From positions 1 through 58,570 of the forward strand of contig NZ_JALOCF010000023.1 in the NCBI RefSeq assembly GCF_023227905.1: a stretch of DNA of 58,570 nucleotides, in the 5' to 3' direction. This DNA is from Methylobacter sp. GTDB taxonomy: Bacteria > Pseudomonadota > Gammaproteobacteria > Methylococcales > Methylomonadaceae. The position numbers were made by a program, and so were the translations under genes. Position 1 is the first letter of the stretch. Each line of letters begins with the position of its first letter. Shown piece after piece: positions 7,112 through 15,816 of this stretch. The notes beneath the pieces were generated by a model. The model saw only the letters and a list, made by a program, of their open reading frames with translations, was not told the DNA's origin and did not search any database.

Positions 7112-9850
7112 TTAGTTAGAACTTGTTATTAGCAGAATTTCAAAATTTGAAATTTGCTCCGAACCCAAAAGATTTTCAAGTTTCACCTCACAGTTGACCA
7201 CCTGTTCAATTCGATTCCAAGTTTTCAATCGACTTTTTAATAACTTAAATAACTCATTTCCAGCTTTAAGTTGTTGATCTTCACTCATTAGAAAGAGGCT
7301 TGGTGCCAAATCGTTAAACAATGCCATACGATCAAGAATTTGTGTTCTTGGTAAAATTGCGTTTTCAGCGCTGGCAGAATGGTAAATTGTCGCGTTTTCA
7401 CATACTTCTTGAAGTTGCTGAAAATAACTTACCTCTTCCAGCTCAATTTTTGTTTCTGAATTTGGCATCGTTATTAATGAAAAACACTGTTCTTCATCAT
7501 GATATATTTCATTATTTAGCAGGGATTGACAACGCTGTATATGGCTATAACTTGCCTGTAAATCACATAAAAGCATATCTAATTTTTTGGCCGCGCTTTC
7601 ATAATCTGATTCAAGTCTTCGCACTTGAATTTCGAGTTCTTCCCTTTGAGATGCGTCGTATTTTTCTTTTTTTAAATTTGCCAAGTATTCTTCTTTTTCT
7701 AGCTCATTCAGTTTAATTTGAATGCTTTCAATTTCAGTTTGAAATGAAGAGCATTTAGAAGATTGGGTGTTAGACTGAAGTAATATTTCATTTGTTACAG
7801 ATAATATTCCTCCAAGAAAAGCTGGACCGGTAATAAAATGACGACACCTTAAACAATTTTGTGTCCCCAGATAACCCGAGGGAGTCGGCGCATAAACTTG
7901 AGTGGAGCCAATTATTTCTCCGCCATCATCACATTTTGATGCCGCAAAAGGACAAATGCCATAATCCCTAAATACATAATTTCCAGCAGGCACATCGTTT
8001 ATCAGAGATTTTAATAAATCTTTATTATTCGCAATAAGACGGTTTTTAATTTCTTCGATTTTGTTTTGTTCGATAATTTTTTGAGTCGCATCTGCTTGGG
8101 ACTTTAGGGCAAGCTTTTCGCCTTCTTCTAATTTTTGCTTTAGATCATTATGCGAGACTTTGCAGTAGTAAATTGACATAACTACTGATGAGTGACCCAC
8201 TACCTTCATAACCACTTCAATAGGCATCCCCATTTCCATAACATAAGCCGTGATTAAACTTACACGCATTGAGTGGGGCGTAAACCTCGAAGAATAATGC
8301 GATAAAGTTGATTCATTACCTTTTAAAGTAGCCAAGATTAAATTTGAAGGTTGGATATGATAAAGCGCTGCAGCTAATCTTTGAGTAAGTGCTGATGATA
8401 CATTTTTAGGTTCAATATCTTTATAAGCCCTAAAAAGAAAGCAGTTTATGCCCTTTGCTTTTAGCTGTAATTCATTAAGATTTGTTCTGGTACACTCTAA
8501 CCAACTAGTTGGTTGTATGATGGGATTATATATTTCCTGCCACTTCCTAAGTTTTACTAACCAATATGCTAGATCTTCGGGCATCCATGGTATCGAATAT
8601 CCTTCGCCATTATTACTGGTTTTATTAGTGGTAACAAACATTCCTATAGCGTTATCTGGAAGGCGCTTTATGAATGACTGGTTTTTCGTCATGGTTGCAA
8701 ATTGCCCGTCATTTTCCAGCCAAATTATTTTTCCATGATCATCAGTATCTGCTATGAATTCGTCACCTTCGCCAGAGTCGTTGTAAGCTATTTGCCTTCC
8801 TCTTAGCGGAACCTTTGTAAGAGCAAAAGTATGAATCCAATCAGTTGGCACCCATATTAGATATTGACCATCAATGTTTCGATACACACAGTCTGGATTA
8901 TCTTTATCTATTTCTTGAGGATTAACTCTCACCCAATCCGCATCAAATTTTTGTAAATGCTTTAGATCTCTAAAATTTTTCGCAGATTTTGGTATTGTCC
9001 ATTCTTGAGCTTTCTTTACAAAGTGATATTGAAGGTAGGGTTTAGTTGTTTCGGATCTTTGAGGGGAGATAACACTTTGATCCGTCAGGAGAAGAGAGAA
9101 TGGGTTTCTAGCATCCAAAACCCTCACTATCTCACCTGTATCTTCGTCTTCAATCGTGAGATCTTTGTTGATTACATAATCTAAAAATTGATTCACTGAA
9201 AGGATAACGTTTCGACGCAAATTTTCCGTACTAAAACCATCCAGAATTTTTCTGAAAGGTTTTATATTCACCTTACCTTTGGTAAGTAACTCCTCTGGTG
9301 AGAGGCTTTTATCGTACTGCTCAATAAAAAGCCTAACAAAACGACAAAGGTGGGAAATTTTTGAGCCCCCTCCCTTAGCATGTTTCATAAACTCATTAAT
9401 TTTTACTGCCCAAGCTGAAAACTCTGGTGCAATATACTCAGGTTTAAACGGTTCAGGTTTATGAAGAAATTTATACCAGTTCTCCCATTCAGTGGCATAA
9501 GCCGTTTGAGGATCAAGCGGAAGCGTAGAATCTTTTTGATCACGTAAAAATCGTTTATATTCATTTGCATTTTTTAAATTCAATGAATGAATTATTGATT
9601 TAAGATCTTGATAGGGAATGAAATCCGGGATATCGAAAAAATCATAATAACTCACCCATTCGTCAGCATAAACTCGCTCGGGATGAGCCGGAAAACCAGC
9701 GAACTCTTGGTAACGTTTTTTATAATCGACAGTGTTTGTAATACCATTTTTTTTACAGGCTACCTTTAATTCAACTAATGAATAGCTATTTTGATTAAAG
9801 ATGCTTTTATTTTCTAAGGAAAGCTTCCTAATAGATTTTGGTTTAATCAT
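7112..9850 (-). CDS. gmtZ: Gamma-mobile-trio integrase GmtZ
   Basis: A 912-residue protein. The N-terminus has two copies of an integrase-repeat module: YADEWVSYYDFF (61-72) and YATEWENWYKFL (118-129), each preceded by a Y..RY..F or Y..F segment. A tyrosine-recombinase core follows, with LRGRQ (349-353), HSMR (H526, R529), GHSSVVMSIYY (H553, Y561/Y562). Next is a likely zinc site (ICPFAASKC, then CLRC) and a long coiled coil. Its start overlaps the gmtY stop (ATGA), so the two recombinases are translated together. The size, order and architecture match the GMT trio; a Tn554-like TnpB is the main alternative. The gene is much more AT-rich than the backbone. Confidence 0.75.
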   Translation of the reverse strand: MIKPKSIRKLSLENKSIFNQNSYSLVELKVACKKNGITNTVDYKKRYQEFAGFPAHPERVYADEWVSYYDFFDIPDFIPYQDLKSIIHSLNLKNANEYKRFLRDQKDSTLPLDPQTAYATEWENWYKFLHKPEPFKPEYIAPEFSAWAVKINEFMKHAKGGGSKISHLCRFVRLFIEQYDKSLSPEELLTKGKVNIKPFRKILDGFSTENLRRNVILSVNQFLDYVINKDLTIEDEDTGEIVRVLDARNPFSLLLTDQSVISPQRSETTKPYLQYHFVKKAQEWTIPKSAKNFRDLKHLQKFDADWVRVNPQEIDKDNPDCVYRNIDGQYLIWVPTDWIHTFALTKVPLRGRQIAYNDSGEGDEFIADTDDHGKIIWLENDGQFATMTKNQSFIKRLPDNAIGMFVTTNKTSNNGEGYSIPWMPEDLAYWLVKLRKWQEIYNPIIQPTSWLECTRTNLNELQLKAKGINCFLFRAYKDIEPKNVSSALTQRLAAALYHIQPSNLILATLKGNESTLSHYSSRFTPHSMRVSLITAYVMEMGMPIEVVMKVVGHSSVVMSIYYCKVSHNDLKQKLEEGEKLALKSQADATQKIIEQNKIEEIKNRLIANNKDLLKSLINDVPAGNYVFRDYGICPFAASKCDDGGEIIGSTQVYAPTPSGYLGTQNCLRCRHFITGPAFLGGILSVTNEILLQSNTQSSKCSSFQTEIESIQIKLNELEKEEYLANLKKEKYDASQREELEIQVRRLESDYESAAKKLDMLLCDLQASYSHIQRCQSLLNNEIYHDEEQCFSLITMPNSETKIELEEVSYFQQLQEVCENATIYHSASAENAILPRTQILDRMALFNDLAPSLFLMSEDQQLKAGNELFKLLKSRLKTWNRIEQVVNCEVKLENLLGSEQISNFEILLITSSN

Positions 9851-11166
9851 TCGGTTTCCTTCATTTTATTTCGGACATCTTCGTTTGTAGGTTTGATATA
9901 TACAAGACAAGAAGTTGGGCTTTTATGATGCATCGCTTTCTGAATTTCAATTTGATCTAGTCCAAATCGACGAACACGATAACCATATGCATGGCGATGA
10001 CCATGCTCTGTTGTACCATATTCTTTTTTACACACTAATCCTATTTTTTCGACCGCTCTCTTATGTAGTCTTTGAAAGTTTTTAACCGTTTCAGGTTTGC
10101 CTTTCGAATTTGTAAATGCGTAAGGATTGAAATCAATCCCATGAGGTTCTACCCGTTGAAATTTTAAATAATTAACCCAGGTGATTAAAAATTCTTTCGC
10201 CTTTTCAGGAGGACAAAAAATAACCTCAAAATAACCTTTGTTACTTGTTAGTAGTGGGGTTTTCCAACCAGCATAATAACGTTCCGACAACCTATAAGTA
10301 TTTCGAGGTTTATAATTTGTTTCTGCCAATAAATATTCAGCTCTGATTTTGTAATGTGGATCTGGCGAAACTCCAATCTCAGGATGAAAAACCCTAACTA
10401 ATGCTTCATCGGGATGATTAGGATTTTGAGTTATGTCTGAAACATATATGTGAAAAATTTCACTCTTTCTTAATCCACCATAATTCATAAGCATTGTTAT
10501 TGCCTGAGCCTTATAGTCAGGAATATCTTTCTTTTGAAAACCTAAAAATATGAGTCTTTCAATCTGATCTTCAGGAAACCTTATTACTTTTTCATTATCA
10601 AATTTATTTTCAGAAAAGTTCCCAATTATTCTAACTCGTTGGGCCTCATGTTTAGCTTTTTGAATACTTGTTAGATGATTAAGAAATACATTTGACTGTT
10701 TATGGTAATAAGCACACCAATTAAGGCGCTCTTCATAGCTAGATGTCTTCCTAAATGGATTAAATCTTGACGACGAATAACCGTCTTGCAACGCTAAAAA
10801 ATCCGTATAGTGAGTAATATGAAAAAGGATGTTATTGGCATCTCTGTTTTTTCGAGGTTTCCAATAAAGATCTAATGGGTCATCTATTCTGCTGTAATCG
10901 ATAGTTCCAGCAATTAGTGCCTCTGTAAAAGATTTCAATAGTTCTGTAACCTTTTCATAATTTGGCACCGCAGTGATGTATTCAATGAGGAGTTTCAAAG
11001 AAAAAACTGATCGTTCTTTCCATGATTCACTTTTAGCGTTAAACCATGCCAAGTACCTGAGATGAGAGACAATCAATCCTTTTTCGGTAAATAACCCCGG
11101 CAAATTGAAAATTTGTCCACTTTCAGAGTCTTTGTAATTGACATGTATTTTTTTGACGAATGGCAT
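9847..11166 (-). CDS. gmtY: Gamma-mobile-trio tyrosine recombinase GmtY
   Basis: A 439-residue tyrosine recombinase. The catalytic set is visible: R233 in NYGGLRKSE, H388 and R391 in EHGHRHAYG, H413/H414 in MHHKSPTS and the nucleophile Y423 in SCLVYIKP. The N-terminal half would hold the arm- and core-binding domains. It is the first gene of the operon and its promoter side faces the truncated resident greB 109 bases away, so it sits at the very end of the element, as expected for an island integration module. Together with gmtZ and gmtX it should cut and rejoin the island ends. Confidence 0.8.
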   Translation of the reverse strand: MPFVKKIHVNYKDSESGQIFNLPGLFTEKGLIVSHLRYLAWFNAKSESWKERSVFSLKLLIEYITAVPNYEKVTELLKSFTEALIAGTIDYSRIDDPLDLYWKPRKNRDANNILFHITHYTDFLALQDGYSSSRFNPFRKTSSYEERLNWCAYYHKQSNVFLNHLTSIQKAKHEAQRVRIIGNFSENKFDNEKVIRFPEDQIERLIFLGFQKKDIPDYKAQAITMLMNYGGLRKSEIFHIYVSDITQNPNHPDEALVRVFHPEIGVSPDPHYKIRAEYLLAETNYKPRNTYRLSERYYAGWKTPLLTSNKGYFEVIFCPPEKAKEFLITWVNYLKFQRVEPHGIDFNPYAFTNSKGKPETVKNFQRLHKRAVEKIGLVCKKEYGTTEHGHRHAYGYRVRRFGLDQIEIQKAMHHKSPTSCLVYIKPTNEDVRNKMKETE

Positions 11167-11177
11167 ATAACAAATAG

Positions 11178-11190
11178 TACATATTATGTA
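11178..11190. promoter_or_regulatory. Palindrome 12 bases upstream of gmtY
   Basis: TACATATTATGTA is a perfect inverted repeat with 6-bp arms. It lies between the gmtY start and the island end, where a promoter or a recombinase or repressor site would be expected. It may be an autoregulatory operator or an end-binding site; the sequence alone does not decide. Confidence 0.35.
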
Positions 11191-11274
11191 TCATTTACAC
11201 AAATTTTTTCCATCTAACTTAGCTGCAAGACCAATTTTTACTAGAAAATAGTATGTTTTGATGTGGGGTTATAA

Positions 11275-11610
11275 TACATCTACCGTAAAAAAGAACTACG
11301 CGGCATCGATCGGCGCATTCACTATCTGCAAAAACGGCTGCCCAACCTTCATGTCGTAGCCCAACCGCCTGACGATCAGGACAGGATTTTTTTCAGCGCT
11401 TGGGTGACTTTGGAGAATGAAGCAGGCGAAGAAATGACTTACCGCATTGTCGGAGCAGATGAACTTGATCCTAAAAAACAATACATCAGCCTTGATTCGC
11501 CGCTGGCAAGAGCGCTGCTTAAAAAGACTTTTGACGATGAGGTCGCCATTAAGAATGAGCTTAAAGAGACCCGGTACACAGTCGTCGATATTCATTACGG
11601 CAACAGATGA
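11275..11610 (+). pseudogene. greB: 3' half of the resident greB, cut by the island
   Basis: Reading from TAC at 11275 the frame gives YIYRKKELRGIDRRIHYLQK, then the complete C-terminal domain (IFFSAWVTLENE, QYISLDSPLARALLKK, RYTVVDIHYGNR) to the stop at 11610. In GreB this segment directly follows the conserved SENAD, so the break is exactly at the DYIY position. The codon just before 11275 is a TAA that does not belong to greB. The first ~50 codons are not found in the window. A GTG at 11404 could start a C-terminal fragment but that would lack the cleavage-stimulating coiled coil. Confidence 0.85.
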
Positions 11611-11698
11611 AGCGTTTTGAAATTATTCAAATGTATTTCATCGCACAGGCTTTGCCCCTCAAGAAAGCATTATTTGAGGTTGAAATAAAGAATTATGA

Positions 11699-11726
11699 TT
11701 GCAATAAATGCAGCAGCATATATAAT
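11699..11726 (+). promoter_or_regulatory. Promoter of tRNA-Ser
   Basis: TTGCAA at 11699-11704 and a perfect TATAAT at 11721-11726 with a 16-base spacer, 11 bases before the tRNA. This is a good sigma-70 match. Confidence 0.7.
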
Positions 11727-11737
11727 ACGCCGGGTTA

Positions 11738-11827
11738 GGAGAGGTGGCTGAGCGGCCGAAAGCGGCGGTCTTGAAAACCGTTGAGGGTTGATCCCCTCCC
11801 AGGGTTCGAATCCCTGCCTCTCCGCCA
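11738..11827 (+). tRNA. tRNA-Ser(UGA)
   Basis: A 90-base class II tRNA. GGAGAGG at the 5' end pairs with CCTCTCC before the encoded GCCA end. The anticodon loop CTTGAAA carries TGA at 11772-11774. There is a long variable arm (gagggttgatcccctc) and a T loop GGTTCGAATCC. It stands alone after the broken greB and is followed by its own terminator. Confidence 0.97.
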
Positions 11828-11835
11828 TAGATACG

Positions 11836-11873
11836 AAAAAACCGATTGTTTTCTAAAGACAATCGGTTTTTTT
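11836..11873 (+). terminator. Rho-independent terminator after tRNA-Ser
   Basis: ACCGATTGT and ACAATCGGT form a 9-bp stem around a 9-base loop, flanked by an A-run and followed by seven T residues. Confidence 0.9.
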
Positions 11874-12045
11874 ATGCCTGTTTGTTTCAGTTGCCTTTTT
11901 TCACATCATCCATAAACTTTTCGGCAAAAAACACGCTGTTATCCTGCCGCACAGTTTCTCAAGTCCTTACACATCACAAGACTATAACTTGAACTCCTCG
12001 GCAACTGTCCTAAGCTCGTCCCCCTCTTTGAATATTGTGCCTCGC

Positions 12046-13140
12046 CTAAAGCTCCGCTTGCAGTCCAGGAATGCCAATGCGCTGGATACGCATGGCATTA
12101 TCGCCTTCTTCATAAACGAGCAGTTTTCTTTCTTTTTGCCAGAGCCGGAAAGCGAGCGCATGCGATAAAACACGAATCGGATAATCGCGTGGCAGTTGCT
12201 GCAAATAAGGCTGGATGGTGACAAAATCGGTCGCGCCGTACTGCTGCATGATAAAGCGAAGGCCGCCGTTGCGAGGGCCGATGTTATAGGCCAGTAAGCC
12301 TAAAAACAAATCGTTGTGCATCTCGGTGAGATAGTATTTAAACGTGGCGGCGGCGATAAAGGCATTGTGGCGCGGATCGAGCAATGACGGTTTGCTGACC
12401 GCCAGCTGTTTGCCGGCCTGCGCCATAACGGCTTTAGGCACCTGGGTAATTTGAAACAGACCATGCCCGCCGTCCTGGCTGTCTCTGGGCAAAAACGAGG
12501 ATTCCGTCGCGGCAATGCCTTGTAGAAGGTTGGGGTCGATATCGAATACCTTGGCCGCTTCTGCAATGGCCGGGTTATATTCCTCGGCCCGGTTAACCAG
12601 CTTTTGTAATTGTGCCGGATCATAACGCCGGTAAGCCGCATAGACCTGATGGGCCAATGTCACCCGGCTGGCTTCCTGCTTGCCGCCGACCAGCAATCGA
12701 AAGTGGCCGAACGCCTGGGCAAATTGGTTTTGCATCACAAACCAGCCGATGACCAGCGCAAAGCTGATCGCCAGAATCGGCGACAATATCGTCGACCTAT
12801 CATGCAACCGTTTGCGCAGTTTCCACCAGCCTATCAGCAACACTGCCCCCGCAACGATCAATGCCAATACGCCGATTGCAAACGGCAATAAACTGGTGAA
12901 AAAACGGGTGCCGGAAAACCAGCTGGCCGAATAGCCCAACAAAATCATGACTACGGAAATCGCCGTTATCGCCAGCCCGGCCACTTCAAGGCTGACCATC
13001 AACAGCCTGTGCTTAAAACTGCCAACCGGCGGTTTAGGCAGCGGCTTTTTCGGCGTTCTTGGCGCCCTGCGAGGCTTAGGTTTGGGACTAGTCTCCAGCT
13101 TGGCACTGGCCCGTTTTCGAGGAGCTGCCGGTTTATTCAT
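12046..13140 (-). CDS. Membrane-anchored lytic murein transglycosylase (SLT domain)
   Basis: A 364-residue protein with a basic, proline-rich cytoplasmic N-terminus (residues 1-40, PKPKPRRAPRTPKKPLPKPP) and three hydrophobic segments (about 45-140). The periplasmic C-terminal SLT domain contains the catalytic glutamate in IAATESSFLP, then GGHGLFQIT and LAYNIGPRNGG. Such enzymes cleave the MurNAc-GlcNAc bond of peptidoglycan with formation of 1,6-anhydro ends. The several membrane helices ahead of the SLT domain are less usual than the single anchor of most transglycosylases. It is not clearly in an operon. The start at 13140 has a weak ribosome-binding site. Confidence 0.85.
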   Translation of the reverse strand: MNKPAAPRKRASAKLETSPKPKPRRAPRTPKKPLPKPPVGSFKHRLLMVSLEVAGLAITAISVVMILLGYSASWFSGTRFFTSLLPFAIGVLALIVAGAVLLIGWWKLRKRLHDRSTILSPILAISFALVIGWFVMQNQFAQAFGHFRLLVGGKQEASRVTLAHQVYAAYRRYDPAQLQKLVNRAEEYNPAIAEAAKVFDIDPNLLQGIAATESSFLPRDSQDGGHGLFQITQVPKAVMAQAGKQLAVSKPSLLDPRHNAFIAAATFKYYLTEMHNDLFLGLLAYNIGPRNGGLRFIMQQYGATDFVTIQPYLQQLPRDYPIRVLSHALAFRLWQKERKLLVYEEGDNAMRIQRIGIPGLQAEL

Positions 13141-13329
13141 ACAAACAGGCTATACGGTTTCGGCAAGGTGTTGTGCGCATAAATTCAGAAGAGTTGGCGT
13201 GATGAGATTATAGCCTGAAATCGTAATTATTCCGCCCTATCCGAGTAACCGCTCATCCTATTGAAAATGCCTGTCAGGAAACCGCGCAAAGTCAGCTTCG
13301 CGACGCCAAGAACCAAGCAGTGCCCAGTC

Positions 13330-13354
13330 GGAGTGCAAAGCTGGCTTTGCACTT
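13330..13354. repeat. Short REP-like palindrome
   Basis: AGTGCAAAGC-TG-GCTTTGCACT, a 10-bp perfect inverted repeat. It shares the agtgca...tgcact ends with the longer REP copies in the window. Confidence 0.6.
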
Positions 13355-13428
13355 AAACCATAGGCCGGCTTTTTCACCCCAGATTCAATTTAGCGAAAAA
13401 TCGCTGGATGCGCATTGCTTGCCCAAGG

Positions 13429-13941
13429 CTAATCGTGCTTGACAAAAATAAGCTGATCGGTCGCAAAGCCCAGCGCCTTGGCCCGCTCAAGCAACGCCTG
13501 TAAAGTCGCCTCGGGCAATTGCCTGGTTCGGGATAATATCCACAAATAAGAGCGATCCGGGCCGGTGACCATCGAATAAGCATAATCTTTTTTATCCAGA
13601 TCAATGATGTTGTAGCCGCCATAAAACGGCCCGAAAAAAGAAACTTTCAGCCTGCCTTTATCCGGCTGTTCGACAAAATAAGCCTTGCCTTGCGCCTCCT
13701 GCCATTTTCCGGCCTTGACATCCCATCCCTTATTAAGCACATCAATACCGCCATCTTCACGCAGTGTATAGGTCGCCGAAATATTCTCCAGCCCCCGTTC
13801 AAACCGATGATCGAGCCGAGCGATTTCGTACCAGGTGCCCAAATAACGGTTAACGTCAAAACCGTCAACAGCCGTAATCCCTTCAGGAATGCCAGTGCAG
13901 CTTGTCAATAAGGTAAAAATCACTATACATAATATTTTCAT
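13429..13941 (-). CDS. blc: Outer-membrane lipocalin Blc
   Basis: A 170-residue bacterial lipocalin. The signal peptide ends in a lipobox LLTSC, giving an acylated cysteine. Family motifs follow: YLGTWYEIARLDHRFERG (about 33-50, the GxW lipocalin signature), NKGWDVKAGKW, and GPFYGGYNIIDLDK. Blc binds lysophospholipids or fatty acids and sits on the inner face of the outer membrane. I use the ATG at 13941 because AAGGA lies 8 bases upstream; a TTG six bases earlier is also in frame. No operon partner. Confidence 0.92.
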   Translation of the reverse strand: MKILCIVIFTLLTSCTGIPEGITAVDGFDVNRYLGTWYEIARLDHRFERGLENISATYTLREDGGIDVLNKGWDVKAGKWQEAQGKAYFVEQPDKGRLKVSFFGPFYGGYNIIDLDKKDYAYSMVTGPDRSYLWILSRTRQLPEATLQALLERAKALGFATDQLIFVKHD

Positions 13942-14151
13942 ACGCAATTCCTTTTAAAAGTGTTTTATAAACCAAGCGGCTAACAGTAACCGCCCAAATT
14001 CCGACAATCAATTCAAAGGGATTAAGCAAATTATCCATCCGGCGACAATAAAGGCAACACTTTCGTCTTTACACAAGCGTCATTGCCCTGCCGAAATGAT
14101 AATGTCTCGCAAGACATGCGTATAACGATGAGCGCGTTGCAGGACAAACAG

Positions 14152-14213
14152 AAGTGCAGGCGAAGCCTGCAAGCGCAAGCGAAGCTTGCAAGCGCAAGCG
14201 AAGCTTGCACTCC
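14152..14213. repeat. REP-type palindrome with an internal duplication
   Basis: Begins agtgcaggcgaagcctgc and ends gcaagcgaagcttgcactcc, the REP ends seen at the RAYT locus. The inner unit caagcgcaagcgaagcttg is repeated in tandem. The surrounding 13948-14418 gap otherwise holds only the repeat at 14303-14351. Confidence 0.65.
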
Positions 14214-14302
14214 CGTTGCAATAATCCGTCTTCGTGACATAAAAATGAGCATAGGCTTGTGCGGGCTACGTCCTCCATACCCATAATGGCACCTCACAGG
14301 CT

Positions 14303-14351
14303 CTGCATGGATGCAGGAGGTAGAGCAATGCAGGAGCAATTGCCGAGGAGC
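14303..14351 (-). repeat. 49-bp dispersed repeat, copy 1
   Basis: The reverse complement matches 43320-43368 at 46 of 49 positions. It contains gctctacctcctgcat and has no coding potential. Confidence 0.7.
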
Positions 14352-14418
14352 AAATATCAGTCCTTGCAGTCGTAAAGCGCCTACTGTTGGAGCCCTACCC
14401 GTCCCTGCCAAGCTGATT

Positions 14419-15291
14419 TTAAGTACCGCTCAAATTCACTAGCAATGCCTGCAATTCGGGCTTTGCTGCTGTCTGATGCGTATGAATCGCATAAACCTGA
14501 CGGCTGATCTCAGGTTCCGATAGATAGCGATAACTGATATCTGTTGCCTGCTTGGGCAGGGTATATTCCGGCATTAATGCAACCCCGATACCGGCCTTAA
14601 CCATCTGCAAAATCCATTCTTCGCTGTTACTTCGGTAAGCGGCGTAAAGATTGATTTCCTCGTTTTGGCAAATGCATTTCAAATCCTCTCTTAACTCACA
14701 GTTTAGCCTGTCTAAATAAGGCTCCGACTGTATCGCTTTAAGATCGACTTTTTGCACTTGATTAAAGCGATGGCTAGGGCTGAATGCGACCACATAGCGT
14801 TCTTCGTAAAGCAAGGTCGATTGATACGGCGTTGCCGGTATGTGCGCCGGCGCGCTGATTACCAGATCCAGTAATCCTGAACCTAGTTGCTTCAATAACT
14901 CGGCTTCGCTGTCGACGATGAGTTCCAATTCGATATTCGGGTATTCCTGCTGATACCACGCCAAACAAGGACTTAGGCGTTGCGCGCCTATGGTAGTCAT
15001 CAGCCCGATACGCAACGGAACAGTGTTTAACCGGGTAAAGCGAATCGCTTCGGCTTTGGTTGCCTGAAGGTCTCTATAAATCTTGCGCAGGTTTGCTTCA
15101 ACCATACGACCTAACGGCGTTAACTCGCAGCCGGATCGAGTCCGCGTAAATAACGCTCCGCCCATTTCATCTTCGAGTTTTTTTATCGCCTGAGTCAAAG
15201 ACGGCTGCGACACATAAGTGAGTTGCGCCGCATGCGTGATTGAGCCTTGATCACAGACGGCCAAAAAATAGCGGATTTGCTGCATTTCCAT
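14419..15291 (-). CDS. LysR-family transcriptional regulator
   Basis: A 290-residue LTTR. The N-terminal winged helix-turn-helix is clear (MEMQQIRYFLAVCDQGSITH, then AAQLTYVSQPSLTQAIKKLE, residues 1-40), followed by a linker helix and a two-lobe effector-binding domain (PLRIGLMTTIGAQRLSPC; GLLDLVISA; MVKAGIGVALMPEY). Overall layout is OxyR-like, but the redox cysteines of OxyR cannot be assigned with confidence. A GAGGAG site precedes the ATG at 15291. LTTRs usually control a divergent gene; here the divergent locus is a decayed EthD-like gene, so the original target may be lost. Confidence 0.9.
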   Translation of the reverse strand: MEMQQIRYFLAVCDQGSITHAAQLTYVSQPSLTQAIKKLEDEMGGALFTRTRSGCELTPLGRMVEANLRKIYRDLQATKAEAIRFTRLNTVPLRIGLMTTIGAQRLSPCLAWYQQEYPNIELELIVDSEAELLKQLGSGLLDLVISAPAHIPATPYQSTLLYEERYVVAFSPSHRFNQVQKVDLKAIQSEPYLDRLNCELREDLKCICQNEEINLYAAYRSNSEEWILQMVKAGIGVALMPEYTLPKQATDISYRYLSEPEISRQVYAIHTHQTAAKPELQALLVNLSGT

Positions 15292-15407
15292 CAGAGATGC
15301 TCCTCATATAGAGAAAACCTATTGTTCCATAGAAAGCAGGTATTATACAAACGCTCATATTCCGCTATACGATTGCGGCTCCTTTAGACAAACCATATGA
15401 GAAATCT

Positions 15408-15650
15408 ATGAAAACAGCAAAAGCCGATTGACGCTTGCTGATGCTGAACTATTTGAACAACGCTATGCGCAGAAATACGTGCCGATGGCAGTAGAAAAAC
15501 TGGCCGGCAAACCCGCTTTGTCGCGTCGCTGATTACAAGCAGCGTAGACCAAGAACAAACGCCTTTCCATCGTATTGCCGACGTTTATTTTCCATCTATG
15601 CAGGGATTTGTAGGCCTGTTTAAATTCACCCGGCAGCACACCACCATTTT
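15408..15650 (+). pseudogene. Decayed EthD-like gene divergent from the LysR regulator
   Basis: An ATG at 15408 starts MKTAKAD then stops at once. In other frames the same stretch gives ELFEQRYAQKYVPMAVEKLA and, further on, TPFHRIADVYFPSMQGFVGL, which together resemble the small EthD/dimeric alpha-beta-barrel family (HxPMA.. and a ..YF.SM.. segment). At least two frameshifts or stops separate the pieces. The assignment is from pattern memory and moderate at best. Confidence 0.4.
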
Positions 15651-15816
15651 TAATCGCGAAGCCGAAAGTTTCGATTTTAGTGTGATGCAGGTTGGCAGCC
15701 GATTGCCGATCTCTGCCTTTATCATCAGGAGATACGATGTTGTGCCCGCCGTCAAATGCGGAGAAATAGTGGGGTTGATAATTCTGCTTTCACTAAAGTT
15801 AAAAAGAGGTTTAAAC

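Noticed and set aside
6010..11166. Calling the element a Tn554-type transposon
   Set aside because: The two-recombinase plus small-protein order is similar, but the 912-residue protein with integrase repeats and the small protein motif fit the GMT trio better. Tn554 remains the alternative.
11738..11827. tRNA-Ser as the island attachment site
   Set aside because: Many islands use tRNA genes, but here the AT-rich element ends at 11275 inside greB, 460 bases before the tRNA, and the tRNA has its own promoter and terminator intact.
14152..14213. Tandem repeated units that could suggest a CRISPR array
   Set aside because: The units are short, palindromic and without unique spacers of even length. 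They match REP copies elsewhere in the window, and no cas gene is present.
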